Assembly: GCF_017163935.1 (NCBI RefSeq)
Contig: NZ_JABVZR010000002.1
Coordinates: 2,046,001 to 2,110,000 of the forward strand
Length of the DNA stretch: 64,000 nucleotides
Direction: 5' to 3'
DNA from: Novosphingobium terrae
GTDB taxonomy: Bacteria > Pseudomonadota > Alphaproteobacteria > Sphingomonadales > Sphingomonadaceae
Positions 1-9,302 of the stretch are shown here, one piece after another; within the stretch, counting starts at the first letter, position 1; each line of letters begins with the position of its first letter. The notes beneath the pieces were generated by a model. It ran no database searches. It saw only the letters and a list, made by a program, of their open reading frames with translations, and had not been told where the DNA came from. The translations under genes and the position numbers were made by a program.

Positions 1-213
1 GGGCCCCTTCACATAATGATCCACCATATGGTGCGACTGGTCCATGAAGCCCACGCCGGTGCGCCAGCTGTTGACCTCGCTCTGCCAGTTGGTGAACTGG
101 CCCGAAACGGTGCCATGCGAAAAGGCGCGGCGCTGGCTGTCGCGCAGCAGGGTGACAGCGCTTCCGGCGCGCTGGATCGCCGCGTCCAGGCTCTCGCCGA
201 GGGGTGCATTCAT
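1..213 (-). CDS. LigM/DesA-like tetrahydrofolate-dependent aryl O-demethylase, N-terminal part
   Basis: Only the first 71 codons lie in the window; the gene runs off the left edge. The frame opens at the ATG at 213, preceded by an AAAGGA ribosome site about 8 bases away, and is open to base 1. The translation begins MNAPLGESLDAAIQRAG and carries FTNWQSEVNSWR and FMDQSHHMVDHYVKGP, which match the start of LigM/DesA (vanillate and syringate O-demethylases, GcvT-fold enzymes that move an aromatic methyl group to tetrahydrofolate). Expected full length is about 470 residues, so most of the enzyme is outside. It is divergent from a LysR gene, the usual arrangement for an aromatic-acid-inducible demethylase. 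Substrate (vanillate, syringate or other methoxyarene) cannot be told from this fragment. Confidence 0.75.
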   Translation of the reverse strand, partial: MNAPLGESLDAAIQRAGSAVTLLRDSQRRAFSHGTVSGQFTNWQSEVNSWRTGVGFMDQSHHMVDHYVKGP

Positions 214-544
214 GGGAAGGGTCCTTTCTGTGAGCCGATTTCTACGAGCCAGGTGAGCATGCCCCTTTCGCCTTGCCCGGCGCGAAGCCAGGGGCGGGTG
301 AAAAGAGGAGGATGGCCGGCAGGCTGTGCCGAATGGGTTCGTCCATCGGTGCCGTCTCACAGCGATGTATCAAGCCGTGCGGCTCAGATAAGACGCATTT
401 TGCGCAATCTAATCTTGCGCCAGATGCGCGAATGAAGTGCGTTCCTTATTTGCCCTGCGCCGAATCGACGCTTAGTCTGATGGCATCGGATCGGCGCGAA
501 CGCCGGGCTGCATCGACAGATGCGGCATTGTAAGGAGAGGCGGG
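214..544. promoter_or_regulatory. Divergent control region between O-demethylase-like and LysR genes
   Basis: This 331-base gap separates two divergent genes and must hold both promoters. The palindrome TTGCGCAA lies at 400-407 inside a run reading ATTTTGCGCAATCT, followed by a second TTGCGC at 415-420. LysR proteins bind interrupted palindromes of T-N11-A type, so this is a reasonable but unproven operator. No open frame here looks coding. Confidence 0.35.
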
Positions 545-1435
545 TTGGACCGCATGAAGGCCATGGAATCCTTCGTGGAATCTGTAAAACGTGGCGGGCT
601 CGGTTCCGCTGCGAAGGCCCTTGGCGTGTCGCGCACCATCGTCAGCCGCAACATTCAGGCGCTTGAAAACGACCTTGGCGTGCGCTTGATGAACCGCACC
701 ACCCGCTCGCTGGCGCTGACGGAAACCGGCCAGCGCTACTTCCATTTCTGTGACGACATTCTCACCCGTGTGGCCGAGATGGACCAGCAGGTTGCTGTGC
801 AAACCTCTGAGGCGCGCGGGGAGCTTTCGGTGCTGGCCCCCAAATGGATGCAGGAAACCGCGACGCATCTTCTGGTCGATTTTCTCAAGTCTTTTCCAGA
901 GATTCGCCCCACGCTGATCCTGGGTGGCATGGCGCAGACGGCTTACGGCTTTCTGGAGCAGGGCTGCGATATCGCGCTGCACACCCGCCAGATTCCGGAC
1001 AGCCGGATCATCGCCAAGCGGCTCCTGGACATTCCTTATCGCCTCTGTGCTTCACCAACCTATCTGGAAAATTCTGCTGCATTGGAAGCACCCGCCGATC
1101 TGCAGCATCACCAGTTGCTGGTGCAATATAACTACCACACCTGGCAGTTCACCCGCGATGGCCGCGAGGAGCGTTTCCAACCGGTGCCCGTCTTCTCGGC
1201 CAACACCTTCTTTGCCCTGCGCGATGCGGCGCTGCGTGATCTGGGGCTGGCACTGATGCCTGAGCCTTTGGTGCGTGACGATCTGGCGCAGGGGCGGCTG
1301 GTGGAGGCGATGGCCGGCTGGGTGCCTGTCGGGCAGACGCTTTACGTGGCGGTTGCGCCCGGCGGTTCCATTCCCACACGTGTCCGGCTCCTGCTTGATT
1401 TTGTGCAGGGCTGGTTTGCGCAGCATGGGATTTGA
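545..1435 (+). CDS. LysR-family transcriptional regulator
   Basis: A 296-residue regulator with the N-terminal winged helix-turn-helix of LysR proteins (about residues 1-62: FVESVKRGGLGSAAKALG, then NRTTRSLALTETG) followed by the periplasmic-binding-like effector domain. The start is probably the TTG at 545, because AAGGAGAG lies at 532-539 at good spacing; an ATG at 554 would cost only three residues. It is transcribed away from the LigM-like gene, and LysR regulators most often control the divergent neighbour and themselves, so an aromatic acid inducer is a fair guess. Length is normal for the family and the frame is intact. Confidence 0.88.
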   Translation: MDRMKAMESFVESVKRGGLGSAAKALGVSRTIVSRNIQALENDLGVRLMNRTTRSLALTETGQRYFHFCDDILTRVAEMDQQVAVQTSEARGELSVLAPKWMQETATHLLVDFLKSFPEIRPTLILGGMAQTAYGFLEQGCDIALHTRQIPDSRIIAKRLLDIPYRLCASPTYLENSAALEAPADLQHHQLLVQYNYHTWQFTRDGREERFQPVPVFSANTFFALRDAALRDLGLALMPEPLVRDDLAQGRLVEAMAGWVPVGQTLYVAVAPGGSIPTRVRLLLDFVQGWFAQHGI

Positions 1436-1439
1436 TATG

Positions 1440-1877
1440 TCAGTCGCCGTCATCCACGATGCCATCCATGATGAAGGCGGCGCGAGGCGAAAAGCCCGGC
1501 GATGCGGTGCAGCCCAGCAGGGTCCAGTCGCCCAGGCTGCGGCAGGATTGCCAGAGATAGGCAGGGATCGCCATCTGCGGGCGCTGGCCCGCGGCAAGGT
1601 CCGGCCCCAGCGTGTTGGTCAGTTGCATCCGGCTGCCATTGGTGACGGTGAATTCGGCCGGGGCACCCATAAAGTGGCTCCAGACCTCGACGGCATCGCT
1701 CTTGTGAGCGGCCACCGGTTCGTCCCGGGTCAGCAGGTAATAGATCGCGGAGAGTTTTGCGCGCCCCATCGTTTCGCTGTCACTGTAATGAAGGCAGTAC
1801 CAGCCGGACAAGGGATGTCGTTCCATCGCGAAAGTTTCAATGATGTCTCGATATGAGAGAGAGGATGTTTCATTCAT
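1440..1877 (-). CDS. DUF985 (cupin_5) family protein
   Basis: A 145-residue small cupin. YYLLTRDEPVAAHKSDAVEVW and, near the C terminus, YLWQSCRSLGDWTLLGCTAS followed by PGF match the DUF985/cupin_5 family, whose members form a beta-barrel resembling sugar-nucleotide epimerases but have no agreed reaction. The frame stays open far upstream, but the ATG at 1877 is chosen because it is where the family similarity starts (MNETSSLSYRDII). It is convergent with the LysR gene, with only four bases between stops. Codon use is like its neighbours. Function unknown; perhaps small sugar or metabolite binding. Confidence 0.75.
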   Translation of the reverse strand: MNETSSLSYRDIIETFAMERHPLSGWYCLHYSDSETMGRAKLSAIYYLLTRDEPVAAHKSDAVEVWSHFMGAPAEFTVTNGSRMQLTNTLGPDLAAGQRPQMAIPAYLWQSCRSLGDWTLLGCTASPGFSPRAAFIMDGIVDDGD

Positions 1878-2075
1878 GGCGATGAAATCTCGCTGATTGA
1901 TGCGATGGCAAGCCCAACGATAGGTTTGGGAAGCCTGTTTATCAACCGCTGTTCCCGGATGATTTGACCGGGCTGCCCCTGCGAAGGGGCATGTCGAGCC
2001 GAAGCGCCCTGCGTGGCCCGGCGTGCGGGCCTGTGCCTGCCGTCGGCGGAGCCGGGGCCGGAAAGAAAGTGTGCG

Positions 2076-2678
2076 ATGATGTTGAAGCAAATCATGCCGC
2101 TGGGCGGCATCATGCTGTTGGGGCTGGCGGGAGCCGGAGCGCAGATGGCGCAATCCTCCCCCATGGCGGAAGAGCAGGTGCCCCATGGCAGCGCTGACGG
2201 GACCGGCTCGCTCGCGGCGACCATCGCGGCGATGCCCAGGAACCTGCCGCGCGCCGCTGCACCTGCTCTGGAAGCGTCGATCCGTGCGGCGCAAGCGGCG
2301 CAGGTCGCCTGCATGCACCGTGGCGCCAAGGTCAGCGTGCTGGTCGCCGATGTGCAGGGCAGGCCGGTGGTGCTGCTCTCGGGGGATGGTGCGGGCTTTC
2401 GCTCGCAGTTGATTGCGCAGACCAAGGCGAACATCGTCGCGCGCTGGCGCCAGCCCTCGATCGCCGTTGCCGACCGTGCCGGTCATGATCCTGCCCTGGC
2501 GGCGCAGGCCGCCGCCGATCCGCAGATCGGCATGCTGCGCGGCGGCGGCCTGCCGGTGATGCGGAAGGGCACGATGATCGGCATCGTCGCGGTCTCCGGC
2601 GCCAGTCTGGAAGGCGGCGATCTGACGCTGGACGAGCAATGCGCCCGCGTCGCCGTCAGCAGTCTGGAAGCAGGATGA
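2076..2678 (+). CDS. Exported GlcG/HbpS-like (haem-degrading domain) protein, copy 1
   Basis: A 200-residue protein with a signal peptide (hydrophobic MPLGGIMLLGLAGAGA after a lysine) and a C-terminal PF03928-type GlcG/HbpS domain: LEASIRAAQAAQVACMHRGAKVSVLVADVQGRP, then IGMLRGGGLPVMRKGTMIGIVAVSGAS. HbpS of Streptomyces, in this family, is an extracellular haem- or iron-binding protein that talks to a sensor kinase; many proteobacterial GlcG members are uncharacterised. Start is the ATG at 2076 or the adjacent ATG at 2079, with GAAAG upstream. It sits 49 bases ahead of an MFS transporter in the same direction and may be co-transcribed. Two more exported copies lie at 38.3 and 43.2 kb. Confidence 0.75.
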   Translation: MMLKQIMPLGGIMLLGLAGAGAQMAQSSPMAEEQVPHGSADGTGSLAATIAAMPRNLPRAAAPALEASIRAAQAAQVACMHRGAKVSVLVADVQGRPVVLLSGDGAGFRSQLIAQTKANIVARWRQPSIAVADRAGHDPALAAQAAADPQIGMLRGGGLPVMRKGTMIGIVAVSGASLEGGDLTLDEQCARVAVSSLEAG

Positions 2679-2727
2679 GCATGCGGTACGCAGCCGTAGG
2701 CGAAGATGACAGGACAGGATATCTGCA

Positions 2728-4032
2728 GTGGTAAAGGCTTATGAACATTCCGCGCGGCAACCGGCGATGATGAGCGAACCGGTCAAGGCAAGCGCTGCTT
2801 CGGCGGCACGCTGGCCTCTGCTGTTGCTGCTGACCCTGGGTGTGCTCATTGCCTATGTCGATCGCACCAGCATTTCCTCGGCGCTGGCGGAAAAGCCTTT
2901 TGTGCAGCATTTTGGTCTGAGCAACATGGACCGCGGCTGGGTCAATGCGGCTTTCTTCTGGTCCTATGGGCTGGTGCAAATGCCGATGGGCTGGATCGTC
3001 GATCGCTATGGCGTGAAGACTCCTTACACCCTTTGCTTCACCCTGTGGTGTCTGGCCACGGCGCTGACCGGCGCAATCTCCTCGCTGGGGGCGCTGATCG
3101 TGATGCGGGTGATCGTCGGCGCGGCAGAGGCGGCGGTGATCCCTGCCAGCTATCGCTGGATTCGCGATAATTTCTCCGAAAGCCAGAGCGGCAGCGCGGT
3201 GGGAATCTTCACCGCAGGCAACAAGCTGGGCCCGGCCATTGGTGCGCCGATGGCCGCTTGGCTGATCGTCAGCCATGGCTGGCGGCTGATGTTCTTCGTA
3301 ACCGGGGCGGCGGGGCTGCTCTGGCTGGTGCCCTGGGTGCTGGCGGTGAAGAACGACCTGCCCGCGCCAGAGGAACGTGCGGAGATTCGCCGCAAGGCTT
3401 CGGCGGTGACGCTGGGCGGGATTCTGGCCAGTCCGATGGTGTGGGGCACGCTGATCGTGGCCTTCTGCTACGGCTATTTCACCTTTTATTGCATGACCTG
3501 GATGCCAGCCTATCTGGTTGAGGCACGCGGCCTCTCGCTGGCGACATCGGGGCTCTACACCTTCTTCAGCTTTGCCGGCATCGCGGTGGTTGCCGTGGTG
3601 GCAGGCTGGGCGGCGGACCGCTTGATCGATCGCGGTGGCGATCCGGTGCTGGTGCGCAAGGGTTTCGTGATCGCCGGATTTCTGGGGGCCTGCACGGTGC
3701 TGCTGGGCGCCTATGCGCAATCGCTTCAGGCGGCGCTGTTCTGGAACGTCTTCTCGTTGTCCTTCCTGGGGCTGGCCACGGCCAACAATCTGGCGCTTTG
3801 CCGCCTGACGCTGATCCCGCGCCCCGCCGTGGGTTTGGTGACGGGTGTGCAGCAGGTGGCCACCAGCCTGTCGGGCGGTGTGGCGGCCAGCCTTTCAGGT
3901 TGGCTGCTGCATGTGGGGGGCAGCTATGTCCTGCCGATGTTGGCCATCGTCGTATTCTGCCTGATTGGCGCTTTGACGACGCTCTTTGCTCTTCAGCCGC
4001 GCTGGGCGCCGGTCATTGAAGATCATCTCTGA
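2728..4032 (+). CDS. MFS transporter, anion:cation symporter-like
   Basis: A 434-residue inner-membrane carrier with about twelve hydrophobic segments. The first helix region reads LGVLIAYVDRTSISSAL, and the loop between helices 2 and 3 has GWIVDRYGVKTP, the usual MFS G-x-x-x-D-R motif. The pattern is that of the ACS group, which brings in organic anions such as hexuronates, galactonate, phthalate or other carboxylates by proton symport. The start used is GTG 2728; an ATG at 2767 is possible and has no better ribosome site. Its neighbour upstream is the exported GlcG-like protein, and a TonB receptor and porin follow, so an uptake route for an acidic compound is likely. Substrate unknown. Confidence 0.85.
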   Translation: MVKAYEHSARQPAMMSEPVKASAASAARWPLLLLLTLGVLIAYVDRTSISSALAEKPFVQHFGLSNMDRGWVNAAFFWSYGLVQMPMGWIVDRYGVKTPYTLCFTLWCLATALTGAISSLGALIVMRVIVGAAEAAVIPASYRWIRDNFSESQSGSAVGIFTAGNKLGPAIGAPMAAWLIVSHGWRLMFFVTGAAGLLWLVPWVLAVKNDLPAPEERAEIRRKASAVTLGGILASPMVWGTLIVAFCYGYFTFYCMTWMPAYLVEARGLSLATSGLYTFFSFAGIAVVAVVAGWAADRLIDRGGDPVLVRKGFVIAGFLGACTVLLGAYAQSLQAALFWNVFSLSFLGLATANNLALCRLTLIPRPAVGLVTGVQQVATSLSGGVAASLSGWLLHVGGSYVLPMLAIVVFCLIGALTTLFALQPRWAPVIEDHL

Positions 4033-4285
4033 TCAAAATCTTGTGAAGTTTATATAAAATTCCCTATTTGTGTCCCTTTATCGAAAATACCTTTATTCAA
4101 TTTATAGGCTTGAGAGCAAAATCGAAGTCTCGAACGCTTTAGTTATCATTCGTCTCGTCATGTTGAGGTGTATGCTTCTAGTGTGCTGCATGAATGTCGG
4201 CTGGGCCGCGCGGCAGCCAGAACGATAAGAACAGGCGCCGTTGGTGGGGCATCCCCCGGGCGTCCGAACAACAGGGGATTGGAGA

Positions 4286-7126
4286 ATGAAGACCATATCG
4301 ATGGCCTTGCTGGCCAGCGTGAGCGCTTTGGCCTGCGTGTCGCCCGTGCAGGCGCAGACGGCCGAGGGTGCGGCAGGCGTTGCTTCGGATGTGCCGCATC
4401 CTTCCGATCAGGAGATCATCGTCACCGGATCGCGCACCATCAAGAATGGCAATGCCAGCCCGATGCCGGTGACGGTGGTTTCCACCGACGATCTGCTCAA
4501 AGTGCAGCCCGGTGCCACGCTGGCCGATGCGCTCAACACCATTCCGGCCTTCTCCGGCTCGCGCGGGTCAAGCAGCAATCCCACCACCATCGGCAGCGCG
4601 GCGGGCGGCAATGGCTCGGCCAACCAGCTCAATCTGCGCAATCTGGGCACCACCCGCACGCTGGTGCTGATGGATGGCAAGCGCGTGGCGCCCACGCTGT
4701 TCAACGGCGCGGTGGATGTGGATGTGATCCCGCAGGCGCTGGTCGAGCGGGTCGATATCGTCACGGGCGGTGTCTCGGCGGTCTATGGTTCGGATGCGAT
4801 TTCCGGCGTGGTGAACTATGTCATCAACCACAAGCTGCAGGGCTTCCGCGCCGAAGCCAGCGAGGGCATCACGCAATATGGTGACGATCCCAAGACCGAT
4901 GCTTCGCTGGCATGGGGTGGCAAGCTGGGCGATCGCGGCCATCTCGAACTGAGCTATGAATACCGCTATGAAGGCGGGATCGACAATCGCACCAGCCGCC
5001 CCTGGCTCAATCAGGTTGGCGTGACGGGCGCTGGCACCGCCGCCAACCCCTATGTGCTGCAAAGCAATCTGCGTCAGGCGGGCTTTCCTTTCGGCGGCTT
5101 GACCACCATCGGCGGCAACAAGATGGTGTTCAACGCTGCGGGCGTGCCGGTGCCTTTCACCAATGGCACGGCAACAGGCACCTCGGCGATCCAGATCGGC
5201 GGTGACGGTGGCTATTGGGATTCCAGCCTGATCTCCAGATTGCGGGCGCATCAGGCCTTCGGTCGCTTCGATTACGATGTGGCGGATGATGTCCATGCCT
5301 ATGTGCAGGCCTCGGGCAACTTCAAGACCAACACCAATTATGCCGAGACGGCGCAGCTCACCAATGTGAACATCAGCCGCACCAATGCTTTCCTCTCGCC
5401 CGCCGTGCAGGCGATGTTCCCGACGACATCGCAAACCTTCGCGCTCAGCGAGTTGATGAGCGATGTGCCGCGCGCGCAGGCTACGGCGGATTCGCAGCAG
5501 TTCATCTTCACCGGCGGCTTTTCGGGCAAGGTCCATGGCATCAGCTGGAACATCGACTACACCCATGGCCTGTCCAAGCTGAACACCAATCTGGCCAATG
5601 ATGTGAACCGCCAGAAGCTGGGCTATGCGCTGGACGCCGTGAACAGCAACGGCAAGATCGTCTGCAATGTGACGGTGACCAACCCCGGCCTGGCCGACAG
5701 CTGCGTGCCGATCAATGTCTTCGGGCCCGGCAATGTCTCGCCTGCCGCCGCCGCCTACATCACCGACACGGTGAACTACAAGGCCACCACCATTCAGGAC
5801 GACATCACCGGCGGCTTCAGCGGATCGCCCTTCTCCACCTGGGCGGGCGAGGTCAATGCGGCGCTTTCGGCGGAATGGCGCAAGGTCTCCTTCCATTCCA
5901 GCAGCAGTTCCACTCCGGCCAATCTGGTCGATTGCACCGGCATCCGTTTCAACAATTGCACCACGGGCGGCGCGCTCAATGATTTCCAGTTCGGCCAGTC
6001 GCTGCTGCCGGTCAGCCAGACAGTCTGGGAAGTGGCGGGCGAATTCGATGCACCGCTGCTGAAAGACAGCGCCATCGCCAAATCGCTGAGCATCAACGGC
6101 GCGGCCCGCACCACCAGCTACAACACCAGCGGCCATTACTGGACGTGGAAGATCGGCTTCGACTGGGCCGTGACGGACAAGCTGCGCTTCCGTGGCACGA
6201 AGTCGCGCGATATCCGGGCGCCCACGCTTTACGATCTTTTCGCGCCGACCTCCTCGGTGCCGGTGCGGCCCACCGATCTGCTCACCAACACCAGCCCGAC
6301 GGTGCCCTCGATCAACCCCTCCAACCCCAATCTGAAGGCGGAGATCGGCAATTCCTTCACGGCCGGCGTGGTGTTCAAGCCCACACGGCGCCTGAGCTTC
6401 GCGATCGATGGCTATGACATCAAGATCTCCAACGCCATCACCCAGATCGACGGTTCCACCACCGCCTTCCAGAACGCCTGTTACACCAGTGGCGGTTCCT
6501 CGCCCTATTGCGCGCTTCAGGTCCGGCCCAATGGATACACCAGCACCGCCACCAGCAATGCGGTGCAGGCCTGGATCGTGCAGAACGTCAACATCTCGGA
6601 GATCGAGACCTGGGGCGTGGACTTCGAGGCCAATTATGCGGCCACCCTGTTCACCCGTCCCGCCTCGCTGCGCGCACTGGTCGCATGGCAGCCGCATATC
6701 TATTATCGCCAGCCCAATGTAACGACCATCGATCAGGGCGGTGTCGCTTTCGGGCCGACCGGGCTTGGTGCCTCGCCTTCGGTGCGCGTCTCGGTGATGG
6801 CGCGGTTCCAGCCGATCAACCATGTCACGGTCGATATCATGGAGCGCTGGCGCAACGCCATGAAGCTGAGCGGCGATCCCACGCAGGTCTTCGTGAACAA
6901 CCATATGGCGGCTTTCGGCACCACTGCGCTCAATGTGGCCTGGGATGCCGATGCCAGCTTCGGGCACATGCAATATTTCGTCAATGTGCAGAACCTCTTC
7001 AACGCCACGCCGCCGATCGGCGCCTATTCGGGCAATGGCACGCGTGCGGGTCTGCGCGACGGTTTTGCCCTGGGGGACGACCCGCGCGGGCGCTCTTTCG
7101 CGGCGGGGGTGAAGATGAAGTTTTGA
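4286..7126 (+). CDS. TonB-dependent outer-membrane receptor
   Basis: A 946-residue receptor with a signal peptide ending near SPVQAQ, a TonB-box-like EIIVTG, a plug domain (DALNTIPAFSG, LVLMDGKRVAPT, VDIVTGGVSAVYGSDAISGVVN) and a long beta-barrel ending RSFAAGVKMKF with the terminal phenylalanine typical of outer-membrane proteins. The ATG at 4286 is chosen because AGGGG lies at 4273-4277 and the signal peptide begins there. The plug and size resemble the sphingomonad/Caulobacter receptors used for oligosaccharides and plant compounds, not the shorter siderophore type. An OprB-like porin follows about 390 bases later in the same direction. Confidence 0.92.
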   Translation: MKTISMALLASVSALACVSPVQAQTAEGAAGVASDVPHPSDQEIIVTGSRTIKNGNASPMPVTVVSTDDLLKVQPGATLADALNTIPAFSGSRGSSSNPTTIGSAAGGNGSANQLNLRNLGTTRTLVLMDGKRVAPTLFNGAVDVDVIPQALVERVDIVTGGVSAVYGSDAISGVVNYVINHKLQGFRAEASEGITQYGDDPKTDASLAWGGKLGDRGHLELSYEYRYEGGIDNRTSRPWLNQVGVTGAGTAANPYVLQSNLRQAGFPFGGLTTIGGNKMVFNAAGVPVPFTNGTATGTSAIQIGGDGGYWDSSLISRLRAHQAFGRFDYDVADDVHAYVQASGNFKTNTNYAETAQLTNVNISRTNAFLSPAVQAMFPTTSQTFALSELMSDVPRAQATADSQQFIFTGGFSGKVHGISWNIDYTHGLSKLNTNLANDVNRQKLGYALDAVNSNGKIVCNVTVTNPGLADSCVPINVFGPGNVSPAAAAYITDTVNYKATTIQDDITGGFSGSPFSTWAGEVNAALSAEWRKVSFHSSSSSTPANLVDCTGIRFNNCTTGGALNDFQFGQSLLPVSQTVWEVAGEFDAPLLKDSAIAKSLSINGAARTTSYNTSGHYWTWKIGFDWAVTDKLRFRGTKSRDIRAPTLYDLFAPTSSVPVRPTDLLTNTSPTVPSINPSNPNLKAEIGNSFTAGVVFKPTRRLSFAIDGYDIKISNAITQIDGSTTAFQNACYTSGGSSPYCALQVRPNGYTSTATSNAVQAWIVQNVNISEIETWGVDFEANYAATLFTRPASLRALVAWQPHIYYRQPNVTTIDQGGVAFGPTGLGASPSVRVSVMARFQPINHVTVDIMERWRNAMKLSGDPTQVFVNNHMAAFGTTALNVAWDADASFGHMQYFVNVQNLFNATPPIGAYSGNGTRAGLRDGFALGDDPRGRSFAAGVKMKF

Positions 7127-7517
7127 TCCTGAGCCGGGTGCGACCATCCGGCTTGAACATGCTTTGAGCCCAAGGCAAAGAGGCCTGCCGGATCATGGGG
7201 TCCGGCAGGCTTGCCTGCGCATGCTGCGTGGCCGGTCCGTCTGAAAACGGGCTTTGGCGCTGTGCCGAAACCCGCATCTTCGACACGTTGCGCCAGCTTA
7301 TTCAACTTGGTGCAAGTCCGATAAATAAGACCACGAAACACCTCCAGGCGGCTCTCCCCGCGTTGACATTGATGTCGGTAAACCGCATCAAATCCATGAA
7401 TAAAAGAGCAAATCTATTGCTCTTCCGGGTCGAGGGCGCCGTATGGAACCGGCGCGTCATCGACGTCTTTCCAGGACAAGTCCGGTAAAGACGCCGTGCG
7501 AAAGGGAAAGGTTTTTC
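7127..7517. other. Gap between TonB receptor and porin genes
   Basis: A 391-base gap without a credible gene. It begins with the terminator-like hairpin at 7183-7210. Further on (about 7360-7440) there is a locally AT-richer stretch containing TTGACATTGATGTCGGTAAA, which may hold the porin promoter. Nothing else recognised. Confidence 0.5.
7183..7210 (+). terminator. Hairpin after the TonB receptor gene
   Basis: A perfect 10-bp stem, GCCTGCCGGA / TCCGGCAGGC, with an 8-base loop, lies 57 bases after the receptor stop. The T-run after it is poor (TTGCC), so it may terminate weakly or only stabilise the transcript end. Confidence 0.55.
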
Positions 7518-9014
7518 GTGACATATCGTGCCCCCCACCGTGGCTTTTGCCGCGCCGCCGAAGGCTGCCTGACGCAGGTCACCTCGGGCTCACAGGCCGG
7601 TCGTGCCGCGGTTCGTCTTGCCATGACATCAGCGTTGTTGCTGGGCCTGCACGGACAGGCGCGGGCACAGACTGACCCCTCCCAGCCCCCCAGCCAGCTT
7701 CCCGCACCCAATCCGCCGACCACCACCGGCGGCGATGTCTCCAGCCGCCAGGCCACGGCCCCTCAGGCCGAAGCGACAGAGGGGGACAAGTTCAAGGAAC
7801 TGAACAAGCTGGTCCTCAAGGGCTGGGTCACGGCGGTGCCGACTTTCGACGATACGGTCGATCAGGATGTTGGGGGATGGCGCAGCGCGCTGGCCAAGGC
7901 TGGCTTTGGCCTCACCTTCTACAGCATCAATTTGCTGGGTTACGATATGGCTCAGGCAGGGCGGGGCCTGTCCGGGCCGCAGCTCTACAACGGGCAGAAG
8001 CTGACCTATCAGGCGGGCAATCACACCGCCGTGCTGACCTATGATCTGGGGCGCATCAGCCATGCGCTGGAAGGCGGGCAGCTTCAGGCGATCATCACCG
8101 GCACCACCAATGGCTATCAGGCGCGTGACGGCATTCGCGGTGTGCGGGTGAAGGGGCTGTCATGGTATCAGCCGATCCTGCATGGCAAGGCCGAACTGGA
8201 ACTGGGCATCATCGCCAACCAGACCGACTATATGGGCACGTCGGTGGGGGGCAGCCTGTCGGGCGGGGCGTTGGGGCCTCAGGCCGGCATTCCGGTCGAG
8301 GCGGGGATGAGCTATGGGCAATATGGCGCGCCGACCTTCAGCGCGCGGATCAACTGGACCAGGCATCTCTACACCCGCACCGGTCTGCAGCGCAGCATCA
8401 GCCCGCAGGGATCGACCACCGAGCAGGACAGCAATCCCGATGGCTTCGCCTTCACCACGCCCGGGGCAAAACCGCTGGTGATTCAGGAACTGGGCTATCG
8501 CGTGACCCCCGCGCCGGGCATCAAATCCTTCTGGCTGCGTGCCGGGGGACTGTACAACACCTCCGACTACACTGCCTTTGTCGATAAGACCAAGCATCAC
8601 AACTACTTCGCTTATGGTGCGATCGACCAGCAACTGACCCAGCCCGATGCCGATCATCCGGCGCGAGGGCTTTATGTCGGGGCGACTTACAATGCGGCAC
8701 CGGCCAAGGTGGATCTGATCAACCGCTATTACGAGTTGCGCACCTATATGCGCGGGCCTTTCGCCGGGCGCCCGGGGGACATGGTTTCGCTGGTGGCGGC
8801 GATCAGCGGCTATGGGCGGGACGGGCGCGAGGCCAACACGCTGGGCGGTTTCACGCCCTCTACCACAACGCAGGCCTATACCGGCAGCTACAGCTTCCGC
8901 ATCACCCATGGGCTTTACATTCAGCCGGGCATCAGCGTGGTTGTGCATCCCGTCTACAATCGCAACATTGGAACGGCGGTTAATGGACTGCTTAATCTGG
9001 TGACTTTTCTCTGA
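7518..9014 (+). CDS. Carbohydrate porin, OprB family
   Basis: An outer-membrane porin of about 498 residues. The export signal is MTSALLLGLHGQARAQ, followed by a proline-rich linker, then a barrel with OprB features: GWRSALAKAGFGLTFYSINLLG, alternating aromatic strands, and a C terminus VYNRNIGTAVNGLLNLVTFL. The GTG at 7518 is used because AAAGGGAAAGG precedes it; the ATG at 7623 would give a more ordinary signal peptide and cannot be excluded. OprB-type porins pass sugars and other small solutes by diffusion. Being downstream of a TonB receptor, it may handle small products of the same substrate. Confidence 0.78.
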   Translation: MTYRAPHRGFCRAAEGCLTQVTSGSQAGRAAVRLAMTSALLLGLHGQARAQTDPSQPPSQLPAPNPPTTTGGDVSSRQATAPQAEATEGDKFKELNKLVLKGWVTAVPTFDDTVDQDVGGWRSALAKAGFGLTFYSINLLGYDMAQAGRGLSGPQLYNGQKLTYQAGNHTAVLTYDLGRISHALEGGQLQAIITGTTNGYQARDGIRGVRVKGLSWYQPILHGKAELELGIIANQTDYMGTSVGGSLSGGALGPQAGIPVEAGMSYGQYGAPTFSARINWTRHLYTRTGLQRSISPQGSTTEQDSNPDGFAFTTPGAKPLVIQELGYRVTPAPGIKSFWLRAGGLYNTSDYTAFVDKTKHHNYFAYGAIDQQLTQPDADHPARGLYVGATYNAAPAKVDLINRYYELRTYMRGPFAGRPGDMVSLVAAISGYGRDGREANTLGGFTPSTTTQAYTGSYSFRITHGLYIQPGISVVVHPVYNRNIGTAVNGLLNLVTFL

Positions 9015-9267
9015 TTGTCAGAACAAGGTTTCTGTCGGGTTTGTACGACGGCAGGGGGGATAATTTATTTCGAAGTAATTCGTGTTCTCGTAGAATTATG
9101 TTCTAGCTTTTGAAGTCTATTTTTCCCAAAAATTCAACTATGAATTGATCGATCCCGGTGTTGTTAAATTTCGGCTTTTAACGGCTGCTTCAACGCCAGA
9201 GCCGCACTGTTCGAAAAGCGAGCAAGGGTGCTTTTGGGGGCAACGGCACCCTAAATCTCAAAAGGAT
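9015..9267. other. AT-rich gap between convergent porin and autotransporter genes
   Basis: About 250 bases with a distinctly AT-rich first half (9050-9175). No coding frame, no repeat and no RNA gene recognised. The two flanking genes are convergent, so no promoter is expected. Confidence 0.45.
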
Positions 9268-9295
9268 GGGGCGCCCGACGATAGCCGGGCGCCCC
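9268..9295 (-). terminator. Terminator of the giant autotransporter gene
   Basis: GGGGCGCCCG / CGGGCGCCCC form a perfect 10-bp stem around an 8-base loop, ending just 7 bases beyond the autotransporter stop codon. On the minus strand it is followed by ATCCTTTTG, on the plus strand by TTGTTCTT, so it may stop transcription from both sides. Confidence 0.75.
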
Positions 9296-9302
9296 TTGTT
9301 CT

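Noticed and set aside
1878..2639. Upstream extension of the DUF985 frame to about 400 residues
   Set aside because: It is antisense to the exported GlcG-like gene; family similarity begins at the ATG at 1877.
4568..7147. Long minus-strand frame opposite the TonB receptor
   Set aside because: It mirrors an intact receptor gene and has basic, low-complexity sequence without a family match.
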